Origin: Candidatus Celerinatantimonas neptuna
GTDB lineage: Bacteria > Pseudomonadota > Gammaproteobacteria > Enterobacterales > Celerinatantimonadaceae
Assembly (NCBI GenBank): GCA_911810475.1
Contig: OU461276.1
Span: 2,244,001-2,308,000 of the forward strand
DNA length: 64,000 nt
Direction: 5' to 3'
The notes under the pieces are model-generated. The model saw only the letters and a program-made list of their open reading frames with translations. It ran no database searches and was not told where the DNA came from. This document shows positions 21,348 to 29,372 of this stretch, piece after piece (within the stretch, counting starts at the first letter, position 1; the number at the start of each line of letters is the position of its first letter). The position numbers were made by a program, and so were the translations under genes.

Positions 21348-22018
21348 AACAAATCACCAAGCGTAGTATAAAAATTGCTTTGCTTGCGGCGATTTTGCTG
21401 CTTGTTATTTTTGAGATGGACAATCCATTGTGGCATCATCTTGTTGATCACGGATGGGTTGCTCATTATCTGCAGACCGGTGGCTACACCGCCCTCATCT
21501 CCATTATGTTATTTGGTATGATCTTTACTGGAGTCGGTGGCCCTAGGCAGTTGTTAGCGGCTATGTTTGGTTTCGTGTTTGGGGCTATAGGCGGCGTTGC
21601 TGCCAGCTTGTTGTGTAGCCTGCTTGGTGCGACCATTGCTTATAGTGTTGCCCGTTTTGGTTTGCAACTAGCTTTACATCGGCGTTTTGGTTCTAAGTTA
21701 TCTAAATTTCAAAAGTTGGTTGAGCATCAGCCTTTCTTTAAAATTCTGATGATTCGGTTACTTCCGGTTGGCAGTAATATCATCACTAATCTTTTATCCG
21801 GATGTGTTTCTGTCCGTTATATCCCTTTCTTATTGGGTAGTTTTTTAGGTTATTTACCTCAGACGATTATTTTTTCCCTCGCTGGTGCTGGTGTGAGTAA
21901 TGCGAATCGCTATCAATTGATGGTCAGCGTTTGTTTGGGAATTATCAGTTTATTTGTTGGTGGATTGCTTTATCGAAGCCATTTGCAACGTAATGTTGAA
22001 ACGGTAATCAAGGATTAA
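21344..22018 (+). CDS. TVP38/TMEM64 (VTT domain) membrane protein
   Basis: This 224-residue inner-membrane protein of the VTT/DedA superfamily has a core signature of FTGVGGPRQLLAAMFGFVFGAIGG, followed by PFFKILMIRLLPVGSNIITN and a re-entrant LGSFLGYLPQTIIFSLAGAG stretch. About five hydrophobic segments are visible. Some members of this superfamily flip or recycle lipids, including undecaprenyl phosphate. Its position between a polyprenyl-phosphate sugar synthase and an ArnT-like transferase makes translocation of the lipid-linked sugar, or recycling of the carrier, an attractive but unproven role. It overlaps the GT2 gene by 4 bp. Confidence 0.85.
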   Translation: MKQITKRSIKIALLAAILLLVIFEMDNPLWHHLVDHGWVAHYLQTGGYTALISIMLFGMIFTGVGGPRQLLAAMFGFVFGAIGGVAASLLCSLLGATIAYSVARFGLQLALHRRFGSKLSKFQKLVEHQPFFKILMIRLLPVGSNIITNLLSGCVSVRYIPFLLGSFLGYLPQTIIFSLAGAGVSNANRYQLMVSVCLGIISLFVGGLLYRSHLQRNVETVIKD

Positions 22019-22022
22019 ACGG

Positions 22023-23750
22023 ATGACATTAAAGGCTTTAGAATCAGCGCTGAGAAATGATGATTATCGTAAAGCGCTGACACTTATTTTGATTTGCTTT
22101 GCAGTGGTTCTTTTTGTCGGCGTTGGTTTGCGATCGCCATGGCCGGCTGATGAGCCCCGATTTGCTGAGGCTGCTCGGGAGATGGTCGCATCAGGTCATT
22201 GGTTTTTCCCGTTGAGAGGTGGAGAGTTATATCCTGATAAACCACCTGTTTTTATGTGGTCGATAGCTTTTTTCTATCTGCTTATCGGGAATATCAAGGT
22301 AGCCTTTATGCTGCCGAATATTCTGGTTTCACTGGTGAGTGTGTGGTGCGTTTTCGATTTAACTTATCGGTTGTGGAATGTCCGAACTGCTAAATGGGCT
22401 GCATTTGCTTTGCTCCTTGCCCCTCAATTTATCCTTCAGGCTAAATCAGCCCAGATCGATGCCATGGTTGCTGCATGGATTACGATAGCCATGTACGGTT
22501 TGGTTCGACACTTTTTTATTCGTAGAAGTTGGTGCTGGTATCTGGTCGCATGGGGATTTATGGGCCTTGGGATTATTACCAAAGGGGTTGGCTTTCTGCC
22601 TGCTTTCCTGTTGGTCCCTATATTAATTCTACACTTTTCTAAACGGTATGATTTTGGTGATGCTGTCGGGTGGAAATTATGGTTAGGCCCTGTTGCTATG
22701 CTAGCTGTTGTTGGCTGCTGGCTGCTTCCAATGGTCTATATTGCCAATCATAGTGGCAATCCTGATTTTATTGCTTATAAAGATGATATTCTGTTTCGCC
22801 AGACGATGAAGCGTTATGCTCATTCATGGACTCATTTGCAACCTTGGTATTATTTCTTATTTCGTTTTCCTATTTTGTGGTTTCCTCTACCATTTTTCCT
22901 TTTAAATCGTGTGTTCTGGAAAAAAATCTGTGATGTCCGGGGGGCAACCTTATTGGTCTGGATTGCCCTGGTTCTCTTGTTTTTTAGCTCGACCCCCGGG
23001 AAGCGGGAAGTTTATATTTTACCTGCATTACCCATGTTAGCTGTTGTTGTTGCACCTTATTTAGCTCGTGAAACAGTCAGTAACTGTTTGATATGGCTGA
23101 TTAATATATTGTTGGTTGCTATTAGTTTATTGGTCGGTATTGTTGGTGTTTTAGGTGTGATGCATGTTCATGCTGTTGTAAAAGTAGTCGCTAAACAAGG
23201 TATTGAACCATCGGTGTTATTCCCACTTCTTACGGATTTGGGACTGATGTTGATTGCTGGAGCTTTGGTTGCTTTAGTGATTCTGTTTATTTTCCGAAAA
23301 AGTAGCGCGTTGATCCGCATGGGGATGGTTTCGTGTTGGGGGTGGATTTGGTTTAGTCTCGTGGGTTATCCACTGATTAATCCGATTCGAACGGCAGCAG
23401 TTCCGATTATGAAAAAAGCTGCTAAGCATATAGGTCCGAATGGACAGCTAGGGCTTGTCGCTTTTAAAGAGCAGTTTTTGTTGGCATCGCCAGTTCCTAT
23501 TACTCAATTTAGCTATTTGGCTTCAAGAACTGAGCAACTTCGAAATGCTTGGCTTTGGATGAGTGAACGTTCTAATCGGTTTATTCTTTTACCTGCGAAA
23601 GCAGGAGAGCAGGTTGATTGTTTCCATTTATCAAAAGGTGTTAATTTGGGGACAGGGTACCGGAATCATTGGTGGCTATTGAGTGCAACTGCACTCGATA
23701 AAAGTTGCCCAAGGCCTGATGAGATTAAGCGCTACCACATGTCTAAATAG
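22023..23750 (+). CDS. ArnT-like membrane glycosyltransferase (GT-C fold, GT83/39)
   Basis: This 575-residue polytopic protein has about 11-12 transmembrane helices. The first periplasmic loop contains RSPWPADEPRFAEAAREM, which matches the catalytic Asp/Glu region of ArnT and PMT enzymes, followed by FPLRGGELYPDKPPVFMW. A shorter C-terminal periplasmic domain follows the helices. ArnT uses undecaprenyl-phosphate-L-Ara4N to modify lipid A. Here the donor may be made by the GT2 encoded two genes upstream and is probably not Ara4N, because no arn cluster accompanies it. The gene starts 4 bp after the VTT gene. Confidence 0.86.
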   Translation: MTLKALESALRNDDYRKALTLILICFAVVLFVGVGLRSPWPADEPRFAEAAREMVASGHWFFPLRGGELYPDKPPVFMWSIAFFYLLIGNIKVAFMLPNILVSLVSVWCVFDLTYRLWNVRTAKWAAFALLLAPQFILQAKSAQIDAMVAAWITIAMYGLVRHFFIRRSWCWYLVAWGFMGLGIITKGVGFLPAFLLVPILILHFSKRYDFGDAVGWKLWLGPVAMLAVVGCWLLPMVYIANHSGNPDFIAYKDDILFRQTMKRYAHSWTHLQPWYYFLFRFPILWFPLPFFLLNRVFWKKICDVRGATLLVWIALVLLFFSSTPGKREVYILPALPMLAVVVAPYLARETVSNCLIWLINILLVAISLLVGIVGVLGVMHVHAVVKVVAKQGIEPSVLFPLLTDLGLMLIAGALVALVILFIFRKSSALIRMGMVSCWGWIWFSLVGYPLINPIRTAAVPIMKKAAKHIGPNGQLGLVAFKEQFLLASPVPITQFSYLASRTEQLRNAWLWMSERSNRFILLPAKAGEQVDCFHLSKGVNLGTGYRNHWWLLSATALDKSCPRPDEIKRYHMSK

Positions 23751-23767
23751 GCTACTGTAATTCAGAG

Positions 23768-23843
23768 GTTGCTTGTGTATGAAGCAACACTCTGTTATCT
23801 ATCGGTTTTGCCCCACACGAGTGATCGTTGTATTCATCGTGTG
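23768..23843. terminator. Two hairpins in the convergent gap, possible terminators
   Basis: GTTGCTT/AAGCAAC (23768-23788) and CACACGA/TCGTGTG (23814-23843) lie between the ArnT-like gene and the epimerase gene on the opposite strand. Neither has a clear T-run, so a termination role is only suggested by position. Confidence 0.3.
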
Positions 23844-23860
23844 ACATTAAACCTGAATAG

Positions 23861-24868
23861 CTAGATTTTGTAGTAGTTACGGTACCATTGAACAAACTGT
23901 TCTACACCCTCACTTACTGCTGTTTGTGGTTGATAATTGACTGTCTTGAATAGGTCGTCTGTATCAGCCCATGTAGCATAGACATCGCCAGGTTGCATCG
24001 GAAGCATATTTTTCTTGGCTTCAAGTCCTAATGATGATTCAAGAGCATTAATAAAGTTCATTAATTGCACCGGGCTACCATTACCGATATTGAATATACG
24101 ATAAGGAGCCGAACTATCTGCTGGAGTTCCATCATTTGGCTCCCAATCTGGGTTAGGCTGAGGAATAACATCCTGAATTCGAATGATACCCTCGACAATA
24201 TCATCGATATAAGTGAAGTCACGACTGAGATCCCCATGATTGTATACGTCGATGGGGTGTCCAGCTAATATCGCTTTGGTAAATTTGAACAGCGCCATAT
24301 CCGGGCGTCCCCAAGGACCATATACGGTAAAAAACCGTAGCCCGGTAGTTGGTATTCCATAGAGGTGGGAGTAACAATGTGCCATTAATTCATTGGATTT
24401 TTTTGTCGCTGCATAAAGGGATACAGGGTGGTCAACAGGGTCACTGGTAGAGAAAGGCATTTTGTGGTTGAGCCCATAAACCGAGCTTGATGATGCATAG
24501 ACTAAATGCTCAACCTGGTGTTGCCGGCATCCTTCTAGAATTGTCAGATGGCCTATTAGGTTGCTATCGGCATAAGCCATTGGGTTTTCTAATGAATATC
24601 TGACGCCAGCCTGGGCAGCTAAATGAATAACCCGTTGAAATTTGTGTGTTTGAAAAAGTGTGGCTATACCATCTCTATCTGACAGATCCAGTTTAATAAA
24701 TTCAAATAATTTTTGCTCTGATAGTCGTGCCAGACGGGCTTTTTTCAAGTTGACGTCATAATAGTCGTTTAAGTTGTCAATACCAATGACCTGATGGCCT
24801 TGAATTGTTAGTATTTCACTGACCCGTGAACCAATAAATCCGGCTGCGCCGGTGACTAAATATTTCAT
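23861..24868 (-). CDS. UDP-glucuronate 4-epimerase-like NAD-dependent epimerase
   Basis: This 335-residue extended SDR has VTGAAGFIGSRVSEIL at the N-terminus, the IDNLNDYYD loop and SLYAATKKSNELMAH, which holds the catalytic Tyr/Lys and is characteristic of UDP-GlcA 4-epimerases (CapI/LspL/Gla type). FFTVYGPWGRPDMALF and the YIDDIV segment also match this subgroup. I chose ATG at 24868 because KYLVTGAAGF begins right after it and AGAGAG precedes it; an upstream ATG at 24898 is in frame. Its product, UDP-galacturonate, could feed LPS core or capsule. It is monocistronic here, divergent from a DedA gene. Confidence 0.9.
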   Translation of the reverse strand: MKYLVTGAAGFIGSRVSEILTIQGHQVIGIDNLNDYYDVNLKKARLARLSEQKLFEFIKLDLSDRDGIATLFQTHKFQRVIHLAAQAGVRYSLENPMAYADSNLIGHLTILEGCRQHQVEHLVYASSSSVYGLNHKMPFSTSDPVDHPVSLYAATKKSNELMAHCYSHLYGIPTTGLRFFTVYGPWGRPDMALFKFTKAILAGHPIDVYNHGDLSRDFTYIDDIVEGIIRIQDVIPQPNPDWEPNDGTPADSSAPYRIFNIGNGSPVQLMNFINALESSLGLEAKKNMLPMQPGDVYATWADTDDLFKTVNYQPQTAVSEGVEQFVQWYRNYYKI

Positions 24869-25455
24869 GATGCTCTCTTTGATGTAATAATGGAGCAAAA
24901 GGTTGCCTTAGCCCAAATGCTCATGCATAGCCGAATGAATTGATCTTTTTTGGAAGTATTGATATTGAGTGTTGTTCATTTAGACTGCGTCAGGTCCAGA
25001 TTGTGTTGTTATGATGCATAGTCTGTGACTTTTTTGCTCAAGTAAACGAACCGTTGCTTTTTAAAGCTTACCAAACGTCAATGACGATCTTAGATCAATA
25101 GGGAGTATAATACCCTGAATTTGTTATGTCTGGTAAGACATCTTCGGAGGCAAAAAATTTCCGCTTAAAATGTGAAATTTGCATGAATGGTTTTTCCTGT
25201 AAGACGGTTTTACCGGAGAGGGCATGTTATTATATGACGCTTTTGACAGTGATTGGCGTTTCCTTCAGTCATACAGCATTCTCCGTTTCGGAAAAATTTA
25301 AATAAATGACTGAATTGAATTATGGCCATTGGTTTTCTAACGGAGCGTGTTTCTATGGAAGAATCTGTTTTATGCCTAAGATTTGTTTGATTTGAAGAAG
25401 GCTTGCTATCGGGTTTCAACCGATCTAAAGGCAGATTTTATTTGAGGTATATTTG
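24869..25455. other. Divergent intergenic region (epimerase / DedA)
   Basis: These roughly 585 bp contain no convincing ORF; a 69-codon minus-strand frame at 25210-25419 has no coding character. The promoters of the two flanking genes should be here. I found no repeat, tRNA or recognised riboswitch. Confidence 0.4.
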
Positions 25456-26016
25456 GTGAATTGGCAGGAAATTATAGCTCATTACGGTTATCTGGCGATT
25501 ATCGTAGGGACTTTTTTCGAAGGTGAAACGATTTTGGTTTTGGCTGGCTTTCTGGCTCATCAGGGATATTTAGGACTTCCTGAGGTGATGGGAGCTGCTT
25601 TTATAGGGACATTGTTTGGAGACCAGTTATATTACTACATTGGGCGTATTAAAGGTGTTAGTTTTATTGCATCCAGACCTCGCTGGAGGCTTAAATCCAG
25701 GCGAATTTTTCGTTTACTGAAGCGGCATCAGGTTCTGTTAATTCTAGGTTTTCGATTTCTTTATGGGATAAGAACTGTTACGCCATTTGTTTTAGGTTCG
25801 GCGGGTGTTCGTCCAAAACTTTATGTTCCTTTAAATATTCTGGGAGCCGCAATCTGGGCGATTGGTGTTGGGTTACTAGGATTCTGGTTCGGTAAAGCCG
25901 TACAATTATTCTTAGTGCAATTGCACCATTATGAAAAGTGGTTTGTGATCATACTGATATTGGCTATTAGCGGTATTGGGTTACTTTTTTATAGAAAAAA
26001 TCGTTCTTGTCATTGA
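25456..26016 (+). CDS. DedA family membrane protein
   Basis: This DedA/VTT inner-membrane protein of about 186 residues has GTFFEGETILVLAGFLAHQGYL near the N-terminus, with the conserved Glu of the DedA motif. It then has FIGTLFGDQLYYYIGR, FRFLYGIRTVTPFVLG and a C-terminal transmembrane helix. DedA proteins support membrane energetics and polymyxin resistance, and some flip phospholipid or undecaprenyl phosphate. GAGG at 25444-25447 is 8 nt from GTG at 25456, so I prefer that start to the TTG at 25453. No terminator follows directly. Confidence 0.9.
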   Translation: MNWQEIIAHYGYLAIIVGTFFEGETILVLAGFLAHQGYLGLPEVMGAAFIGTLFGDQLYYYIGRIKGVSFIASRPRWRLKSRRIFRLLKRHQVLLILGFRFLYGIRTVTPFVLGSAGVRPKLYVPLNILGAAIWAIGVGLLGFWFGKAVQLFLVQLHHYEKWFVIILILAISGIGLLFYRKNRSCH

Positions 26017-26239
26017 ACATGATGGTGATGTCTATGAACCAGAAATACGATAATATGCGTATTAGTCGTGGTTAAATATATAGTTTCCCTTATATGGATT
26101 CATTTTTTGACGGATTAAAATTTGACCGGAATTAATAATCCATGTCAGTAGTTATGTTGATTTTAAACTTCAATCAGTTGCCTTTACTGGCAAATTTTTT
26201 GCATTAATACAATAGACGAATGTCTTGCTGGAGATAGAT

Positions 26240-26377
26240 ATGACAAAATCATGTTTTCGCGGAGCATCTGGTGTATCCGTTGCGGTTCGCCCCTGTTCTC
26301 GGTCTAATGGAAGTTCGAAAAATGCATTGCCAGTTTTGGGAACGTATTCCTGTAAGAAGGAATTGATAAAAAAGTAG
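26240..26377 (+). CDS. Small unrecognised protein, possible 5' part of a -1 frameshifted gene
   Basis: This 45-codon ORF is preceded by GGAG with 6-nt spacing to its ATG. The peptide (MTKSCFRGAS...KKELIKK) is rich in Ser, Lys and Cys and matches no family I know. The last sense codons, ATA AAA AAG, contain the heptamer A AAA AAG (26368-26374), and TAG follows at once. In the -1 frame, 28 more codons (starting VADSSVC and ending EAELRYV) run to TGA at 26458-26460, giving a 73-residue fusion. An SD-like AAGGA lies 6 nt before the heptamer, and an 11-bp stem begins 7 nt after it. A terminator closes the unit. It may be a programmed frameshift gene, a gene with a 1-bp deletion, or a chance ORF. 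Confidence 0.45.
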   Translation: MTKSCFRGASGVSVAVRPCSRSNGSSKNALPVLGTYSCKKELIKK

Positions 26378-26448
26378 CTGACAGTTCAGTTTGTCTCTCG
26401 AGTAATCGTGCTGATGACGTTTCGTCTCAGGATAAGGAAGCTGAACTG
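26368..26448 (+). promoter_or_regulatory. Candidate -1 ribosomal frameshift signal
   Basis: The slippery heptamer A AAA AAG (26368-26374) is in the zero frame of the small ORF. After a 7-nt spacer, CAGTTCAGTTT (26382-26392) can pair with AAGCTGAACTG (26438-26448), 11 bp with one G-T wobble. The loop holds an inner hairpin, CTGATGACG-TTT-CGTCTCAG (26411-26430). AAGGA at 26357-26361 could act as the upstream stimulator. Heptamer, spacer and stem match the E. coli dnaX arrangement. Confidence 0.4.
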
Positions 26449-26492
26449 CGTTATGTCTGATTGAAGCATACACATTACACATAAGCGATGAC

Positions 26493-26514
26493 GGGGACGT
26501 AAGTCCTCTTTTTT
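26493..26514 (+). terminator. Rho-independent terminator
   Basis: GGGGAC (26493-26498), loop GTAA and GTCCTC (26503-26508) are followed by TTTTTT. It lies 32 nt after the -1 frame stop of the small gene and implies a plus-strand transcript ending here. Confidence 0.8.
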
Positions 26515-26711
26515 ATGTGTTGTTTTTGTAGATGATGGGCTCTTGCTTTTGTAGTTGTATTTGATACTTGTATAATAAAGGAGGTAAGGTTTTGAATCTG
26601 AATATATTAAGTGGTATTTAAATATCGATACAGCTTCGAGCCCTAAGAATTTGATAGACCATGATGGAATTATGAGAGCATCATGGCCTTAATTAACGTA
26701 ATTCATATGCT

Positions 26712-26888
26712 CTAATAATCAAAACTTTCATCAAACTCATAGGATGAGTCGATGGATTCTAACTCTTGTTTTAGCCTCATTCGTTCTTTGATGGTTTCTA
26801 TTTCACGCCATCGCCTTTTTTTACTGCTTCTAGATGGTTTGGCTACTGGTTCACCTAAACTTAATGCATCAAAATCTAAACGTTCCAT
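26712..26888 (-). CDS. DUF3545 family small protein
   Basis: A 58-codon ORF on the minus strand, with GAGGGG 6 nt before its ATG. The central segment SSKKRRWREIETIKERMRL matches the short, highly charged DUF3545 (PA3496-like) proteins of gamma-proteobacteria, in which a K-K-R-x-W-R-E-I-E block is the hallmark. The C-terminus is acidic (YEFDESFDY). The function is unknown; the proteins are soluble and probably helical. It is transcribed alone, away from the frameshift candidate. Codon use and ribosome binding site support a real gene; the family call is from memory of the motif. Confidence 0.8.
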   Translation of the reverse strand: MERLDFDALSLGEPVAKPSRSSKKRRWREIETIKERMRLKQELESIDSSYEFDESFDY

Positions 26889-27306
26889 AGAGATCCCCTC
26901 TAAAGCTACATCTCAAGTATTTACTACCATATGTCTTATTAAAGTAAAACGATTATTTTGCAGAAATTTTACACAGGATGAATTTTTTTTATTAAAAGGT
27001 TTATTCTGACATATAAGTCATATTTAGCCCTTTGTCTTTTATTTGTGTTTTATGTCAGTTTATTTATCTATTTTATTTGTATTTATATGATCTTATAGGT
27101 TTTTATGTCGATATGTGTCGGGAATATAGGGGTAAGGTTAACTGTCAGATGCGATGGATTAGTGATTTTTTTGAATATAATTATTCATTCATAGAGTTGT
27201 GCAAACCTTGGATGATGAGGGGGCCTGATTTCAACGTTAAAACGGATTTAACGTTGAAATCGGGCTTAATCCTTATCAGAAAAGACTTCTTTATTCCGAG
27301 CTGATG
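26889..27306. other. Intergenic region with a long inverted repeat
   Basis: These roughly 420 bp lie between the DUF3545 gene and the end of the SbmA-like gene. A 90-codon plus-strand frame at 27032-27304 is rich in Phe, Tyr and Leu, lacks a ribosome binding site and runs through the inverted repeat, so I do not call it. The only clear structure is the repeat at 27223-27265. Confidence 0.45.
27223..27265. repeat. 19-bp inverted repeat, probable transcription end of the SbmA-like gene
   Basis: GCCTGATTTCAACGTTAAA (27223-27241) and TTTAACGTTGAAATCGGGC (27247-27265) pair over all 19 positions with one G-T wobble and a 5-nt loop. It starts 41 bp beyond the stop of the minus-strand SbmA-like gene. 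No T-run follows on either strand, so it may be a processing or stability element rather than a classical terminator. Confidence 0.7.
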
Positions 27307-28311
27307 TTAATTAGATTCTACCGTTGATTCTGTGGTTATAACGTTGTAAATTTGCTGCTCAAATCCTTTGAGTCGCTTATAGATAGACATGAGCTCAACG
27401 ATAGTTGTCCATGAGTAAACCAGAAACTGAAAGGATTGTTCTACGTTACTAAATGCCCGGATAATTTGCTGCATAACACCAAGCGTAATTTTCCCTGCGA
27501 CAATAGCTGGTGCCATAAAAATATATGGAAGTATGACGGTATATTGAAGATATGACCATTTTGCGATATCAAAATAGAGGTAATGTTTATATAAGGTGAA
27601 GTAGTTTCCCCTGATATTACTGAATAATTCCATTACGGTTTCGGGTTGAGCTCGTTCTGCTTGATCTTCACCAAAAACCAGTTCCTTGCGGTAGGCTGCT
27701 TCAACTTTTTGGTTTTTAAATTCAAGGCCTGGAAGTTTTATGCCGACGATTCCAAGGAGCACAGTGCCAAATGCAGCCGATAATATAGCAAGATAGATGA
27801 GCGAATGGGGAACATGACCAATCCATGGAATATCGGTAATATATTTGGAAAGATTCCATAAAATAGGTAAAAATGCGATTAACGTCATTATTGATGATAC
27901 AAAACTGGCTCCTAAGCTTTCCATGATATTGGCAAAACGCATTGTATCTTCCTGAATCCGTTGTGATGCGCCTTCTATATGTCTGATCTGTGGCCAAAAC
28001 TTCATATAATAATCATTCATGGCGGTTCGCCATCGAAAAACATAGTGACGGACAAAAAAATCAAGCAATACAGCGATGATGATATATACAGAAACAATAT
28101 TAAAGAACTCAAATATACTGTGTAAAAGAGTTTGAACTGATACAGTATTGGGTTTGGTGAGGGCTTGCTGAATCGTATTATAAAATGTACCGAACCATTC
28201 ATTGACTCTGACATTGATCTCAACTTTATACCAAGTTACCCCGAGAATAAGTAGCGTTCCAAGCAGTGACCAGAGTAGCCAACGTTTATTAAAAAAAAAC
28301 GAGCGAAACAT
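27307..28311 (-). CDS. sbmA: SbmA/BacA-like peptide transporter, short form
   Basis: SbmA is a proton-driven inner-membrane importer of proline-rich and other peptides, built on an ABC-exporter-like fold without an ATPase. Conserved blocks are HYVFRWRTAMNDYY, RHIEGASQRIQEDTMRF, VGIKLPGLEFKNQKVEAAYRKEL and SWTTIVELMSIYKRL. The protein has 334 residues against about 406 in E. coli. It begins MFRSFF, like the normal SbmA start, then goes straight to KRWLLWSLLGT, which aligns with E. coli residues from about 65. The first membrane segment appears to be missing. AGGA precedes the ATG and no upstream in-frame extension exists. It may still function; this is either a short family variant or an old in-frame deletion. 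Confidence 0.85.
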   Translation of the reverse strand: MFRSFFFNKRWLLWSLLGTLLILGVTWYKVEINVRVNEWFGTFYNTIQQALTKPNTVSVQTLLHSIFEFFNIVSVYIIIAVLLDFFVRHYVFRWRTAMNDYYMKFWPQIRHIEGASQRIQEDTMRFANIMESLGASFVSSIMTLIAFLPILWNLSKYITDIPWIGHVPHSLIYLAILSAAFGTVLLGIVGIKLPGLEFKNQKVEAAYRKELVFGEDQAERAQPETVMELFSNIRGNYFTLYKHYLYFDIAKWSYLQYTVILPYIFMAPAIVAGKITLGVMQQIIRAFSNVEQSFQFLVYSWTTIVELMSIYKRLKGFEQQIYNVITTESTVESN

Positions 28312-28940
28312 TCACATTCCTATTTTATCTATTTTTACTGAATAACTACCCTTTGACCATCAAATATAGATATTGTTTAATTTTTATAAGGTTATTTGAA
28401 TAAAATTAGTGTTATCAACAAACTTTATCTTATTAGTATCGTACATGCTGAGTTTATTGATCGATTTTTTGTTGGAGTAGAAGAGCGGAATGACTTCTTG
28501 TTGAAGATAGGATGGGGGGTACTGGTTTATCAGTTATTGAGTTCTGAATTTTCTTTATTCTATCTACCGGGTCATGTTTGATTTACTCGAATCGTCATAG
28601 CTCATTCTGCATTTAAAGCTTGTTCAGAATGGGGGAAACCTAACTGACAAGGTAATAATCTCAACTCGAAATAAGAAAGCCTTTTCGACAAGGTCTTAAG
28701 CCTAATTCCGTCGTTAAATCCGCTTGTTATAGAATGGTTATTGTGGTCCAGATTTACCTTGAACTCGACCTGAAGCCCCGCATCAGAAAACGAGTCTGAT
28801 ATATTATGAATCAATCATGATTCATTGTGACTTCTTATCCTGAGTCAGGGTTAAATAGGCACTGTGATAATTCTTATTACAATCTGAATATACGATATTT
28901 AACCATTCAATCATTGAAAATCTGCTTAAGGTCTCAGGGA
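28312..28940. other. Intergenic region upstream of the SbmA-like gene
   Basis: These 629 bp contain the presumed SbmA-like promoter near 28330-28400 and a short palindrome at 28806-28825. Frames of 61 codons (plus) and 70 codons (minus) have no ribosome binding site and no family match. No mobile element ends are seen. Confidence 0.4.
28806..28825. repeat. Short palindrome, possible operator
   Basis: ATGAATCA-ATCA-TGATTCAT has 8-bp perfect arms. The half site looks like TGAAT but the spacing does not fit the ArgR box. It is far from both flanking starts, so its role is unclear. Confidence 0.3.
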
Positions 28941-29366
28941 CTATTCATCATCTGTGTGCTGATTCTCATACCAGGATTCAACGATCAATACAGCGCTGGT
29001 ACTGTCGATTGTTCCTTTTTTTAAGGCCCTATAGCCTCCTCGTTCAAATAACTCGGCTTTTGCATCAACGGTTGTTAGTCTTTCATCCTGAAAGTCGACA
29101 GGTAATCCAAATCTGCCATGTAATCTGTTACCGAATTTTCTGGCTCGGTGTGTGATAGGTTGGCTTGTCCCATCCATATTGAGCGGTAAGCCGACGATAA
29201 GTCGATGCGGTTGCCACCGTTCAAGTAGTGTTGCGATATGTTCCCAATTGGGGATACCATCCTTTGCTTTTAAGGCATCTAATGCGCTAGCGCTACCTGT
29301 TACCGGATTACCAATGGCTACTCCAATACTTTGGGTGCCGAAATCAAAACCTAAAATTGATTCCAT
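28941..29366 (-). CDS. ruvX: Holliday junction resolvase-like protein (YqgF/RuvX)
   Basis: This 141-residue RNase H-fold nuclease is implicated in pre-16S rRNA 5' processing and possibly junction resolution. The fold is marked by [16 protein letters not shown] (first catalytic Asp), [23 protein letters not shown] (Glu) and the late [13 protein letters not shown] (Asp). Start ATG at 29366 is preferred over an adjacent TTG. It lies 6 bp after yqgE as the last gene of the rsmE-gshB-yqgE-ruvX run, the standard gammaproteobacterial order. Confidence 0.95.
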   Translation of the reverse strand: MESILGFDFGTQSIGVAIGNPVTGSASALDALKAKDGIPNWEHIATLLERWQPHRLIVGLPLNMDGTSQPITHRARKFGNRLHGRFGLPVDFQDERLTTVDAKAELFERGGYRALKKGTIDSTSAVLIVESWYENQHTDDE

Positions 29367-29372
29367 CAATGT

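Noticed and set aside
26249-26482. 77-codon minus-strand frame opposite the frameshift candidate
   Set aside because: It has no ribosome binding site, no family match and an odd composition, and it reads through the plus-strand terminator side.
27032-27304. 90-codon plus-strand frame
   Set aside because: Its composition is typical of AT-rich non-coding DNA, it has no ribosome binding site and it contains the long inverted repeat.
28602-28814. 70-codon minus-strand frame
   Set aside because: It has no Shine-Dalgarno sequence and no recognisable motif, and lies in a stretch otherwise free of coding signals.
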